Shown: positions 43,479 to 52,258 of the stretch, in pieces
How positions within the stretch are numbered: the first letter of the stretch is position 1
Layout: each line of letters begins with the position of its first letter
NCBI GenBank assembly: GCA_934466475.1
Contig: CAKSLI010000008.1
Location: forward strand, 1 to 64,000
Source of the DNA: an uncultured Oscillospiraceae bacterium
Lineage (GTDB): Bacteria > Bacillota > Clostridia > Oscillospirales > Ruminococcaceae
Direction of reading: 5' to 3'
Length of the DNA: 64,000 nt
Program-made: the position numbers and the translations under genes
The notes under the pieces: model-generated
The model's database searches: none
What the model was told of the DNA's origin: nothing
Seen by the model: the letters and a program-made list of their open reading frames with translations, nothing else

Positions 43479-44766
43479 TATTCAGAATATCGCAATGGAC
43501 ATAATGAAGCTGTCGCAGAATCAGCTGATGACGGAGCTCCGGTATATCGGCGCCGCGATAGGCGAGCTCCGTCTCGACCCGGAGGGCGAAGCTTTTTCCA
43601 CTGACGGCGTGAAGATATCGTTTCAGCCGGACGAGGTGATACGCCTTTTCAGGGAGGACAACGGCACAGTTCCGCGGAGCGTTCTTCACATGGTGCTGCA
43701 CTGCCTGTTCAGGCACGGATTTTCCGTGCAGTCAAAAAATCCGGAGCTGTGGGACCTTGCGTGCGATATATCCGTTGAGAACATCATAAACGGCATGCGT
43801 CCGAAATGCGTCGCGGATTCTCCGTCCGCCGAACAGAAAGAGGCGCTGGCACTGCTGAAAGATGTCGGAAGCCTTACCGCCGAAAAGCTGTACGCAAGGT
43901 TTATGAAGGACGACTGGAAGGAGGAATACACTCAGCGGCTGCGCGGAATATTCTCTGCCGACAGCCATTCTGACTGGTACATGGGCGGAGGCGGTCAGGC
44001 GGCGGAGGAACTCGCAGAGTACAGAAACGGTCTTGCCGAGAGGTGGAAGGATATTTCAAACCTGGTCATGATGGAATCGGAAAATTTCATGGCGGGCGGA
44101 AATTTCCCCGATGACATGAAAAGGAATATCACCGAGGTCAACCGCGAGAGATACGATTACTCAAAGTTCCTGGAGAAATTCGCGGTGCGCGCGGAAAAAA
44201 TGCAGGTCAGCGATGAGGAGTTCGACTACGTGACCTATTCCAGCGGAATGGCGCTCTATGACGGGCTTGCGCTTGTCGAGCCGCTTGAATACAGGGACGC
44301 CAGGAGCATAAAGGATTTCGTCATTGCGATAGACACCTCCGGCTCCACGTACAATGACCTTGTGGACAGATTCCTGACCAAGACGTTCAACATACTTATG
44401 CAGCGCGACAGCTTTTTCAGCCGGGTCAATATCCACATAATCCAGTGCGACGCCGCGATACAGCAGGACGTTGTGATACACTCTGAAGCCGACCTGCGCA
44501 ATTATGTCAGAAACATGAGCGTACATGGCGGTGGAGGAACGGATTTCCGCCCGGTGTTCAGCTATGTTGACGCACTCAGGAACTCCGGAGAGCTAAGAGA
44601 TATCAAGGGGCTTATCTATTTCACCGATGGACTCGGGGCTTATCCGTCCGGAAAGCCTGACTATGAAACCGCATTTGTTTTTGTCGGGAGCGGCAGCGGC
44701 TTAATTGAGCCAGTGGTCCCGGCGTGGGCTATAAAGATCGAGCTGCCTGATAATTTTGATGAATGA
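43465..44766 (+). CDS. DUF2201/VWA-like protein (MoxR partner)
   Basis: A 433-residue cytoplasmic protein. The N-terminal half fits the putative metallopeptidase domain of DUF2201, but the zinc motif reads HMVLHCLFRH (75-84), lacking the Glu of HExxH. The C-terminal VWA domain (about 283-433) has a full MIDAS: DTSGS at 290-294, the Thr of GGGGTDFRPV and the Asp of YFTDG. VWA proteins of this kind work with MoxR ATPases as a metal-dependent chaperone, and a MoxR gene follows 17 nt later. Start at 43465 after GGGAGGAG, overlapping the LRR gene. Confidence 0.88.
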   Translation: MAENDIQNIAMDIMKLSQNQLMTELRYIGAAIGELRLDPEGEAFSTDGVKISFQPDEVIRLFREDNGTVPRSVLHMVLHCLFRHGFSVQSKNPELWDLACDISVENIINGMRPKCVADSPSAEQKEALALLKDVGSLTAEKLYARFMKDDWKEEYTQRLRGIFSADSHSDWYMGGGGQAAEELAEYRNGLAERWKDISNLVMMESENFMAGGNFPDDMKRNITEVNRERYDYSKFLEKFAVRAEKMQVSDEEFDYVTYSSGMALYDGLALVEPLEYRDARSIKDFVIAIDTSGSTYNDLVDRFLTKTFNILMQRDSFFSRVNIHIIQCDAAIQQDVVIHSEADLRNYVRNMSVHGGGGTDFRPVFSYVDALRNSGELRDIKGLIYFTDGLGAYPSGKPDYETAFVFVGSGSGLIEPVVPAWAIKIELPDNFDE

Positions 44767-44783
44767 CCTGAAAGGAGCCAGCC

Positions 44784-46292
44784 ATGACAATAAAGGAAGC
44801 CAAGAGGCATATTGAGGATACTGTAAAGGTGTATCTCACCAAGGACGAATTCGGGAGATACGTTGTTCCTGTGGAGCGCCAGCGCCCGGTGTTCCTGCTG
44901 GGCGCGCCGGGAATCGGCAAGACCGCGATAATGGAGCAGATCGCCCGGGAGCTGGACATCGCGCTTGTGTCCTATTCCATGACCCACCACACGCGCCAGA
45001 GCGCGCTCGGTCTGCCGCAGATCGTAAAAAAGAACTACGGCGGCGAGGAGTTTTCCGTGTCAGAGTATACCATGAGCGAGATACTTGTTTCGGTATACGA
45101 TGTGATAGAAAAATCGGGAAAGAAAGAGGGCATACTGTTCCTTGATGAGATAAACTGCGTTTCGGAAACCCTTGCGCCGATCATGCTCCAGTTTTTGCAG
45201 TACAAGACCTTTGGCAGACACCGCGTCCCGGACGGCTGGATAGTTGTCACGGCGGGAAACCCTCCGGAATACAACAATTCCGTGCGGGAATTTGACGTTG
45301 TCACATGGGACAGGCTGAAAAAGATAACGGTGGATCCCGACTTTGACGCCTGGAGGGAATACGCCGGAAATGCGGGAGTGCATCCCGCGGTGCTGTCCTA
45401 CCTTGAAACCAAGCGCGCGAATTTCTACTCAATCGAGAACACCCCTGACGGCAAAAGCTTTGTTACCGCCCGCGGCTGGGACGACCTCAGCAGAATGCTG
45501 CATCTTTACGAACAGCTTGATATTCCGGCGGACATCAGCCTTATCGTGCAGTACATTCAGAGCCCCAGGATAGCCCGGGATTTTGCCGGGTACTACGACC
45601 TGTTCAGGAAGTACCGTTCCGATTACAGGATAGACAGCATTCTTGACGGAAGCTATGAGGAAATAATGCTGAACCGCGCCAAAGCGGCGCGGTTTGACGA
45701 GCGCCTGTCCCTTATCGGGATGATAGCCGACAGCCTTTTCAATGATTCAGCGGTAGTCGCGCGCGAGCTGAAACTCCAGAAGATGACGGCTGACGCCCTT
45801 GGAAAGCTCCATGCGGATATATCCGTTGGCTGTTCTCCCGAGGAAGCAGTCCAGAGAATGAGCGAAAGGACTCAGAAAGAATTGGACGTGCGCAGGGCGG
45901 CGGGCAGTCTTGACTGGGAGCTCCAGCGCTGCAACGATATTCTTATGAGCAGGACTGCGGATTATCTGCGCGAAGTATCCGGCGTCAGCGACGGAGCCGT
46001 GGCGTTCATGAAGATAAAGGAAAAGTTTATGAGTGAGATGAAGGCGGCGGATAAGCTGGCTGAGAAGGTCAGGAGCAAGCTGTCCTGCGCATTCCGCTTC
46101 CTGGACGAGGCGTTCGGCGATGGGCAGGAAATGGTGTTCTTTGTTACCCAGCTGACTATAAACACCAGCACCTCCGCATTCATTACAAGGTATGGCTGCG
46201 ATGAGTATTTTGCGCACAACAAGGGACTGTGCTTCCATGACCGTCAGAAGGAGCTCATGGAGAGGATAAGAAAAACCTCCCCCGAAAAGTGA
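44784..46292 (+). CDS. MoxR-family AAA+ ATPase
   Basis: A 502-residue cytoplasmic ATPase. Walker A GAPGIGKT at 40-47, Walker B GILFLDEINC at about 116-125, sensor 1 in VVTAGNPPEYN. Residues after about 310 form a helical tail with no known domain. MoxR proteins remodel or mature partner complexes together with VWA proteins, here the gene upstream. GGAGC precedes ATG. No clear terminator follows, but a new promoter appears at 46529. Confidence 0.92.
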   Translation: MTIKEAKRHIEDTVKVYLTKDEFGRYVVPVERQRPVFLLGAPGIGKTAIMEQIARELDIALVSYSMTHHTRQSALGLPQIVKKNYGGEEFSVSEYTMSEILVSVYDVIEKSGKKEGILFLDEINCVSETLAPIMLQFLQYKTFGRHRVPDGWIVVTAGNPPEYNNSVREFDVVTWDRLKKITVDPDFDAWREYAGNAGVHPAVLSYLETKRANFYSIENTPDGKSFVTARGWDDLSRMLHLYEQLDIPADISLIVQYIQSPRIARDFAGYYDLFRKYRSDYRIDSILDGSYEEIMLNRAKAARFDERLSLIGMIADSLFNDSAVVARELKLQKMTADALGKLHADISVGCSPEEAVQRMSERTQKELDVRRAAGSLDWELQRCNDILMSRTADYLREVSGVSDGAVAFMKIKEKFMSEMKAADKLAEKVRSKLSCAFRFLDEAFGDGQEMVFFVTQLTINTSTSAFITRYGCDEYFAHNKGLCFHDRQKELMERIRKTSPEK

Positions 46293-46528
46293 TGAGTTCG
46301 GCGATATGCTTTCTTTATATATCTGTCGGCGGGAAAAAACGCAGGGTGATTTTCAATGCTCCTTAGATAACTGATACGCATGCTTAGGTAGTAAAGCAAA
46401 ACGGTTAGATGTGCTCCAATGCTCCTTAGATGAAAAATCTGTGATCTTAGGATTTATGCGAGAAAAGCATGACTGACCTGAAACGGAGCAGCTCGGAAAA
46501 TGTGTATCAAATAGGTGACATATAAATA
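46293..46528. promoter_or_regulatory. Intergenic region with a 15 bp direct repeat
   Basis: No gene is visible. CAATGCTCCTTAGAT occurs at 46354-46368 and again at 46417-46431, 63 nt apart, upstream of the promoter of the next unit. It may be an operator (inference). Confidence 0.4.
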
Positions 46529-46557
46529 TTGACTTTGCCTAGCGGAAAGTGTATAAT
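46529..46557 (+). promoter_or_regulatory. Promoter of the CbbX-like AAA+ unit
   Basis: TTGACT (46529-46534) and TATAAT (46552-46557), 17 nt spacer, about 68 nt before the start codon. Confidence 0.75.
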
Positions 46558-46624
46558 ACAAGCACACCGGTAAGACAGTTCAGGAACACAGCCTTAAAGG
46601 CTGCGGACAGTGAAAGGAGCAAGT

Positions 46625-48331
46625 ATGGCAGCGTCGATCCCAATTATAAATCAAAAGAGCGTTTGTGGAAGAAAGTACATCGACCCCGTAGAATACGACC
46701 ACAGGGAAATAATCAAATACGTTGAAAGCCACAGCCGTTTCGCTGAAATTGCGAAGCTGGGAAACAAGCTCAGCGACCTCGCTGAAAGCGGCCAGGACGA
46801 CAAGTTCATGCATAAGTACTATTTCGCCGCGTATGATTCGCGCGACCTGTATATATCCATAGTCTACATTGCCATAATGATCGGGCTTGACGGATATCTT
46901 GAAATGGACGAGGACATAAATTTCGCAATGAATTCGTTCGGCGTAATGGATATCCCGGGTGAACCGGGCAATACACGCGATGAATTAAAGGAGCTGGACG
47001 ATAACCTTGCGGCGAGATATTCGCTGAACTGCTACACGGCGAGCATGGAACACGCCAGCAGATTCCCCGAGCCGTTCTTTTACATAAAATTGGTTCATGC
47101 TGAATCGGGAGACGAAAGCTATTTCGAGAACGATACCATGAAGGAAGTCGAGAAAATGGCCAGAGAGGACGCCTTTGTATTTGCGGGTGTAACAATGGAT
47201 TCCAGGGACGAAATCGTGAATGCTCTCGATAATTACATCACCAGCCTGGGATTCAGCACTGAAGCGGTCAAGGATGAGCTGCGCGGCTATGCTGAAAGCC
47301 TTTCCAACAAGACGGAATACGATATGTTCCTGTATGCAAGGGCGGTGGTAAACGCGCACCTGCTTAATTCCGATTTTCCCTGTTCAGAGGAGATAACCGC
47401 CGGGGATCTGCAATATCTCAGGACCATGACCTCGATAAAGCGCAAGGATAAAAAGGAGCGTACTGAAAAAACGGGTAAGCTGATCGGGCTTACGAAGGAG
47501 CGCAGGCAGCTGGACGGCATCGTCCGCATGATCGAGCTTGAAAACCGCAGGACCAGCCTGGGGCTTCCGAATCTTAACGGCGGCTGCAACATGGTTTTCG
47601 CGGGACCTCCCGGAACGGCAAAGACCACTCTTGCGCGTGCGTTTGCAGCTGATCTCGCAAGGCTGAACCTTATATCCAACGCGTCGAATTTCCGCGAGTG
47701 CCGCAAGTCTGACATCGTTGGAATGTATGTCGGGCATACCGCCGCGAATATTGACAGAATGTTCAGCGATATGGACCAGTCGGGCGGCGGAGTTATTTTC
47801 TTTGACGAGATATATTCCATTTCCGAGCATAATGCAACCTGCTATGACACTGAGGCGGTTACCTGCATAACGCAGAACATGGAGAATTTCCGCGGCAGGG
47901 TGTTCTGCATATTTGCAGGGTACCGCAACAAAATGGAGGAGTTCCTCTCGGCAAACCCCGGAATGCGCTCCAGAATGCAGTTTACGATCTGCTTTGATCC
48001 ATATACTGACGAGGAGCTTGTAGATATTTTCAAGGTCCTTGCTGATTCGGCAGGGTATAAGATCCCGGCGAAGTCGCGCGGTATAGTCATCGACCACTTC
48101 AATAAGATGAAGCAGCTGCGCGGCGAACAGTTCGGCAACGGCAGAGAGGCGCGCAACCTGCTCACTAATTCCGTGCAGAAGCTGGCAATGCGCATTTCCG
48201 GAGATCCGCACGAGATGACGGCAAACTATATCTCAACGCTGCGCTGCGAGGATATCCGCAAGGCTTCGGAGGATATTCTGACGGCGGAGATGACCGACCG
48301 CGGAAGGTCGGGCAGGACTATGGGATTCTGA
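46625..48331 (+). CDS. CbbX/SpoVK-like AAA+ ATPase
   Basis: A 568-residue cytoplasmic protein. Residues 1-290 are an unrecognised, mainly helical N-terminal domain. Residues about 290-560 are an AAA+ module: Walker A GPPGTAKT at 327-334, GMYVGHTAANI near 366-376 (the YVG pore-loop region typical of CbbX/SpoVK), Walker B IFFDEIYSIS at 391-400, sensor 1 in IFAGY and an arginine-finger segment NPGMRSRM. The start at 46625 follows AAAGGAG; a GTG at 46610 is possible. It shares a unit with the next unknown gene and stands beside the MoxR group. Confidence 0.9.
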   Translation: MAASIPIINQKSVCGRKYIDPVEYDHREIIKYVESHSRFAEIAKLGNKLSDLAESGQDDKFMHKYYFAAYDSRDLYISIVYIAIMIGLDGYLEMDEDINFAMNSFGVMDIPGEPGNTRDELKELDDNLAARYSLNCYTASMEHASRFPEPFFYIKLVHAESGDESYFENDTMKEVEKMAREDAFVFAGVTMDSRDEIVNALDNYITSLGFSTEAVKDELRGYAESLSNKTEYDMFLYARAVVNAHLLNSDFPCSEEITAGDLQYLRTMTSIKRKDKKERTEKTGKLIGLTKERRQLDGIVRMIELENRRTSLGLPNLNGGCNMVFAGPPGTAKTTLARAFAADLARLNLISNASNFRECRKSDIVGMYVGHTAANIDRMFSDMDQSGGGVIFFDEIYSISEHNATCYDTEAVTCITQNMENFRGRVFCIFAGYRNKMEEFLSANPGMRSRMQFTICFDPYTDEELVDIFKVLADSAGYKIPAKSRGIVIDHFNKMKQLRGEQFGNGREARNLLTNSVQKLAMRISGDPHEMTANYISTLRCEDIRKASEDILTAEMTDRGRSGRTMGF

Positions 48332-48348
48332 TTCATGGGAGGCATGAC

Positions 48349-49365
48349 ATGGCGCTTAGGTTCAATCTGAAGACTACAACCTTTGAGGATTTTTATGCAA
48401 TAGCAGGCAGTAGAGGTATTGTCAGTGAAGAGGATTATTTCCGGTATGCAGTTCAGCTGCACAGGAAGAATCCGTTCAATTTCAACCGGAGAACCAACGA
48501 AGTCAGGGTACTGAAAGAGTATTTCATGGAGGGTCTCGGCAGAAAGGTGGTCAATTCCGGCTGTGCCATTGAGCTTGTGAATAAGCTGAACAGCGCGCCT
48601 GAAGAATATGTCGGCTCGCAGTATAATATTCTGGAGGTCAACAGATATATCAAGGTTTCGGCGGCTCTGGCGGTATGCTGTCAGCGTCAGCTGGAAAGAC
48701 CGGAGTATATTGTGGGCGTGTACAGCATGCTGGATCCCAGCTTTACGAGGTGGGCGAACTGCACGGAACTGGAGGGCGACATCACGCTTTATGTCCTAAT
48801 GGATAGTAGCGAGCAGTCTATATGCAGTTATCTGCTGGAAAATGATCAGCTGAACGTCGTTTCAGTTGACGGAAAGCCTGTCAGCAGCGCTTTCGAGGCT
48901 GTTGGCATGCTGAATGATTCCTATGACCCAACATTGTTTGAGCCGGAAAAGGAGCAGAAGGATTTTGAGCAGTTCATAAATGACTATGAGCGCCGGAAAA
49001 ATGAACCGTTTAACAGAAATCCGTACCTGCTTGCCCTGAAAAAGCTCCCGGACGGTACGATAATTCCGCAGTACTCCTGCCTGGCAAAGTATCCGGATAA
49101 AAACGAATGCCTCAGGGAATACGAGGATTTCCTCGGCGGCGATAAAGGCTCCTGCTGTGCTGCAGGGCTCATAATAGACGAGTATATTCCGAATGCGCGC
49201 AGGCTGTACAGGGACGTTTATGAGGGCGGTATTCCGGTTTTTGCGTCCTACATTACCGCAAAGGGCGTAACAAGGCACGTTGACGTAATTTCCGGGCTGA
49301 AGCGTTTCCATGAGCTTTTTCAGGAGTACGGGAAGCCGCTGAGCTTTTATAAATCCGATGAATAA
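48349..49365 (+). CDS. Unknown protein of the LRR/AAA+ cluster
   Basis: A 338-residue soluble protein beginning MALRFNLKTTTFEDFYAIAG. The first 100 residues are helical, residues about 105-185 are mixed with a beta-rich stretch (WANCTELEGDITLYVLMDSS), and the C-terminal third is Tyr/Leu-rich (RNPYLLALKKLPDGTIIPQY). No membrane helix, signal peptide or catalytic motif seen. It starts 17 nt after the AAA+ gene with GGGAGG as the binding site. Probably a partner or substrate adaptor of that ATPase (inference from position only). Confidence 0.8.
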   Translation: MALRFNLKTTTFEDFYAIAGSRGIVSEEDYFRYAVQLHRKNPFNFNRRTNEVRVLKEYFMEGLGRKVVNSGCAIELVNKLNSAPEEYVGSQYNILEVNRYIKVSAALAVCCQRQLERPEYIVGVYSMLDPSFTRWANCTELEGDITLYVLMDSSEQSICSYLLENDQLNVVSVDGKPVSSAFEAVGMLNDSYDPTLFEPEKEQKDFEQFINDYERRKNEPFNRNPYLLALKKLPDGTIIPQYSCLAKYPDKNECLREYEDFLGGDKGSCCAAGLIIDEYIPNARRLYRDVYEGGIPVFASYITAKGVTRHVDVISGLKRFHELFQEYGKPLSFYKSDE

Positions 49366-49370
49366 CGAAA

Positions 49371-49397
49371 GGCGGGCGCTGAAAACAGCGCCCGCAG
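49371..49397. repeat. Left copy of a 27 bp direct repeat (terminator hairpin)
   Basis: The 27 bases are identical to 49619-49645. They form the stem GCGGGCGCTG/CAGCGCCCGC. The repeat lies just behind the unknown gene and borders the left end of element C. Confidence 0.85.
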
Positions 49398-49617
49398 AGA
49401 CTGTCGAAAAAGTACCAACGGCATTAAAGTTTTAAAGAAACTGTGGGGGAAAACTCTTGTTTTCCCCCACACTCCTTTAGCGCTTTTGGGGGCGTAAAGC
49501 CGCACTCCGTGCGGAGTGGCGGGGGCTTTGCCCCCACACCCCCACTACCTTTTGCACGGCAAAAGGTAGCGAAAAACGATAGCGCTACGCGCAAATTTTG
49601 TGGTTTTTCGACAAGCT
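49398..49617. repeat. Element C, MITE-like, with multiple hairpins
   Basis: A 220 bp non-coding element. Its ends AGACTGTCGAAAAA and TTTTTCGACAAGCT are inverted repeats. Inside are GTGGGGGAAAA/TTTTCCCCCAC, GCCGCACTCC/GGAGTGGC, GGGGGC/GCCCCC and ACCTTTTG/CAAAAGGT hairpins in a row. It differs from families A and B. A 27 bp direct repeat flanks it. Confidence 0.8.
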
Positions 49618-49618
49618 G

Positions 49619-49645
49619 GGCGGGCGCTGAAAACAGCGCCCGCAG
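49619..49645. terminator. Right copy of the 27 bp hairpin; shared terminator of convergent genes
   Basis: The stem GCGGGCGCTG/CAGCGCCCGC is followed on the plus strand by TATTTTAT. It lies 4 nt before the stop codon of the minus-strand aminotransferase gene. Confidence 0.6.
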
Positions 49646-49649
49646 TATT

Positions 49650-50816
49650 TTATCCCTTGGGAAGTTTCTTCCTGATGTCGGAGAGCCGTTCAAGAGCGGC
49701 GTTCAGGGTTTCGTCCTGCTTTGCGAAGTGCAGGCGTATATACCGGTTTTCCGGCTCGCGGAAGAAGCTGGAGCCCGGAACGGCGCCAACGCCCACGTAC
49801 TGCGCGAGAGCCTCGCAGAGCTTCAGGTCGCTTGCGTAGCCGAATTCCGAAACGTCCACCATTACGTAGTACGCACCCTGCGGGTCGCTGTGAGTAAGCC
49901 CGATACGGTCAAGCCCGTCAAGGAACAGCGACTTCATGTGGGCATACTTCTGCTGGAGCCACTTGTAGTAGTCGTCGCCGAATCTGAGCCCGACAACTGC
50001 CGCCTCCTGTAAAGGAGCGGCGGCGCCTACCGTCAGGAAGTCGTGCACCTTTTTCACGCGCTCTGTGACCTCCGGGGGCGCAATGACATAGCCAAGCCGC
50101 CAGCCGGTGATAGAGTAGGTCTTTGACAGGGAAGAACAGCATATAGTGCGCTCCCTCATGCGGGGGAGTGTGGAGAAATAAACGTGCTTGTTGGGCTCGT
50201 ATACGATGTGCTCGTAAACCTCGTCGGTGATGACCCAGGTGTCGTATTTCTCAGCGAGGTCAGCGATTATCTGGAGCTCTTCGCGGGTGAACACCTTTCC
50301 GCAGGGGTTGGACGGATTGCAGAGTATAAGAGCCTTCGCGCCCTGCCTGAATGCCGCTTCAAGTACGTCCGCGTCAAAGTTGTAGGACGGAGGGTTCAGC
50401 GGAACGTAGATCGGCTCTGCGCCGGAAAGAATGGCGTCCGCGCCGTAGTTTTCGTAGAATGGCGAGAATACTATCACCTTGTCTCCGGGATTCGTGACGG
50501 AAAGCATAGCCGCCATCATCGCCTCAGTGGAGCCGCAGGTAACAACGATCTCGGAATTCGGGTCGATGTCGTAGCCCATGAAGTGCTTCTGCTTTGCCGC
50601 AACAGCGTCACGGAAGTTCTGGGCGCCCCATGTTGTTGCATACTGGTGGAAATCCTCACGGGTGACCTCGGCGAGTCGGTCGAGGATCTCGCGGGGAGGC
50701 TCGAAGTCCGGGAATCCCTGCGACAGATTCACAGCGCCGTACTGGTTTGAAATTCTTGTCATGCGGCGGATCACTGAATCGGTGAAGCCGGCGGTCTTTT
50801 TAGAAAGCTCTCTCAT
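49650..50816 (-). CDS. PLP-dependent class I/II aminotransferase
   Basis: A 388-residue fold-type I aminotransferase. NLSQGFPDFEPP at the N-terminus, YATTWGAQNFRDAV, the NPSNPCGKV loop, TDEVYEHIVYEP and the Schiff-base lysine in SSLSKTYSITGWRLGY are present, as is the RLHFA substrate-carboxylate region. It is closest in feel to the YbdL/kynurenine transaminase branch (Met, Tyr or Phe as amino donor), though the substrate is not certain. Start follows AAGGAG, 9 nt behind the FAD oxidoreductase gene, so the two form an operon. Confidence 0.92.
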   Translation of the reverse strand: MRELSKKTAGFTDSVIRRMTRISNQYGAVNLSQGFPDFEPPREILDRLAEVTREDFHQYATTWGAQNFRDAVAAKQKHFMGYDIDPNSEIVVTCGSTEAMMAAMLSVTNPGDKVIVFSPFYENYGADAILSGAEPIYVPLNPPSYNFDADVLEAAFRQGAKALILCNPSNPCGKVFTREELQIIADLAEKYDTWVITDEVYEHIVYEPNKHVYFSTLPRMRERTICCSSLSKTYSITGWRLGYVIAPPEVTERVKKVHDFLTVGAAAPLQEAAVVGLRFGDDYYKWLQQKYAHMKSLFLDGLDRIGLTHSDPQGAYYVMVDVSEFGYASDLKLCEALAQYVGVGAVPGSSFFREPENRYIRLHFAKQDETLNAALERLSDIRKKLPKG

Positions 50817-50825
50817 TTGTGCTCC

Positions 50826-52190
50826 TTATTTCAGGTAAGATATGTGGTCGTTCAGTATGTGCTTTGCGTCAAGCGCGGTCTTTATCGAGCGCATTACGTC
50901 AAGGTTATCAGGATTTGTCGCGCCGAGGAAGTACGGGCGCTTTGCAACGCCGATCCCGTGCTCGCCGGAGGTCAGCCCTCCGAGGGAGTAGGCGTAGTTG
51001 TACACGGTCGTCATGTTGTCGTGGAGGTCGTTCTTCCACTGCTCGTCATTGCGATTTCCGCGTACCATGCAGAGGTGTACGTTGCCATCGCCCGCGTGTC
51101 CGAATGCAACCATCTGCATTCCGGACTTACGCTCGGTCTCATGAACGAAGCCGATGAAGTCCGCGGTCCTGTTTATCGGAACCACGAGGTCTACCGGTTC
51201 CTGCTCGCTGACTGCCTCGACAGCCTTTACCAGACAGCCGCGTATTTTCCAGATGTTCGCCGCCTGCTCAGGGTCGTCAAGAGTGATGTAATCCAGCGCT
51301 CCCGCCTTTAATGCAACGCTGCGGACGAGCTCCGCGCTTTCCTTGACGGAGTTCTCCATGCCGTCAAAGGTGAGGATTATATACGCTCCCGCCTCGGGAA
51401 CAGGGAATTTCAGCCCGGTGAATTTTTCGCCCAGCTCAACGACTGTGCGCTCGGTGAACTCTATTGCGGTGGGATTTGCATTTGCGCGGATAATGCTGAG
51501 GACTCCCGCGATACCTGTGTTCAGGTCAGGGAAGGGAACCAGCACGGAGAGCGACTTCTCGGGCTTCGGAATGAGCTTCAGGATGCACTTGGTGATGACC
51601 GCCAGCGTACCCTCGGAGCCAACGATGAGGTGCTTCAGGGAAAGTCCGCTTGCGTCCTTGACGTTCTTGCTTCCGGCGGTGATAACGCGTCCGTCTGCGA
51701 GAACAAGCTCCAGTCCGCGGACGTAATCGCGGGTAACGCCGTACTTTACGGCTCTCATTCCGCCGGCGTTGGTGGAGATGTTGCCGCCGATTGTCGCGAG
51801 CTTCTCGCCCGGGTCGGGGGGATAGAACAGCCCCTTGGATTCAACGAGCTTCTGGAAATCCTGGAGCACAACGCCCGGCTCCACAACTGCGGTAAAAGTG
51901 CCCTCGTCTATTTCAAGGACTCTGTTCATCAGCGAGAAGTCGAGGATTATTCCGTTTCCGTGGGGGACTGTTGAGCCCACGAGATTCGTGCCGGCTCCGC
52001 GGGGCGTTACCGGAATGTCGTTCTCATAGGCGTACTTCATCAGCGCGCTGACTTCCTCGGTGGATTTCGGGAACACCAGCGCTGCGGCGGTGCCCTTCAG
52101 CCTGCCGAGAGTGTCGGACAGGTACTTGTCCTCAATGTTTCCTATTTTCACCCGATCGGGGTCGGGGATAATTTTCAGAAGCTCTTCCAT
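50826..52190 (-). CDS. GlcD/lactate dehydrogenase-type FAD-linked oxidoreductase
   Basis: A 454-residue cytoplasmic flavoprotein of the VAO fold. The FAD-binding PCMH part is clear: PVTPRGAGTNLVGSTVPHGN, LATIGGNISTNAGGMRAVKY and LIVGSEGTLAVIT. The C-terminal cap ends with the family motif AFGHAGDGNVH and GEHGIGVAKRPYF. It oxidises a 2-hydroxyacid such as D-lactate or glycolate, in acetogens and lactate users together with EtfAB, which is not in this window. First gene of an operon with the aminotransferase. No good promoter lies in the 68 nt before it, which hold the metQ hairpin. Confidence 0.9.
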   Translation of the reverse strand: MEELLKIIPDPDRVKIGNIEDKYLSDTLGRLKGTAAALVFPKSTEEVSALMKYAYENDIPVTPRGAGTNLVGSTVPHGNGIILDFSLMNRVLEIDEGTFTAVVEPGVVLQDFQKLVESKGLFYPPDPGEKLATIGGNISTNAGGMRAVKYGVTRDYVRGLELVLADGRVITAGSKNVKDASGLSLKHLIVGSEGTLAVITKCILKLIPKPEKSLSVLVPFPDLNTGIAGVLSIIRANANPTAIEFTERTVVELGEKFTGLKFPVPEAGAYIILTFDGMENSVKESAELVRSVALKAGALDYITLDDPEQAANIWKIRGCLVKAVEAVSEQEPVDLVVPINRTADFIGFVHETERKSGMQMVAFGHAGDGNVHLCMVRGNRNDEQWKNDLHDNMTTVYNYAYSLGGLTSGEHGIGVAKRPYFLGATNPDNLDVMRSIKTALDAKHILNDHISYLK

Positions 52191-52208
52191 GATTTTTCCC
52201 TTTCTTCA

Positions 52209-52240
52209 AATGGAACCGCACATTTCCTGCGCGGTTCCGT
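52209..52240 (-). terminator. Hairpin behind metQ
   Basis: GGAACCGC/GCGGTTCC (52212-52238) lies 20 nt after the metQ stop. Its T run on the minus strand is weak (ATTTGAAG), so some read-through into the FAD oxidoreductase gene is likely. Confidence 0.5.
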
Positions 52241-52258
52241 AAGCTATTTTGTTAGATA

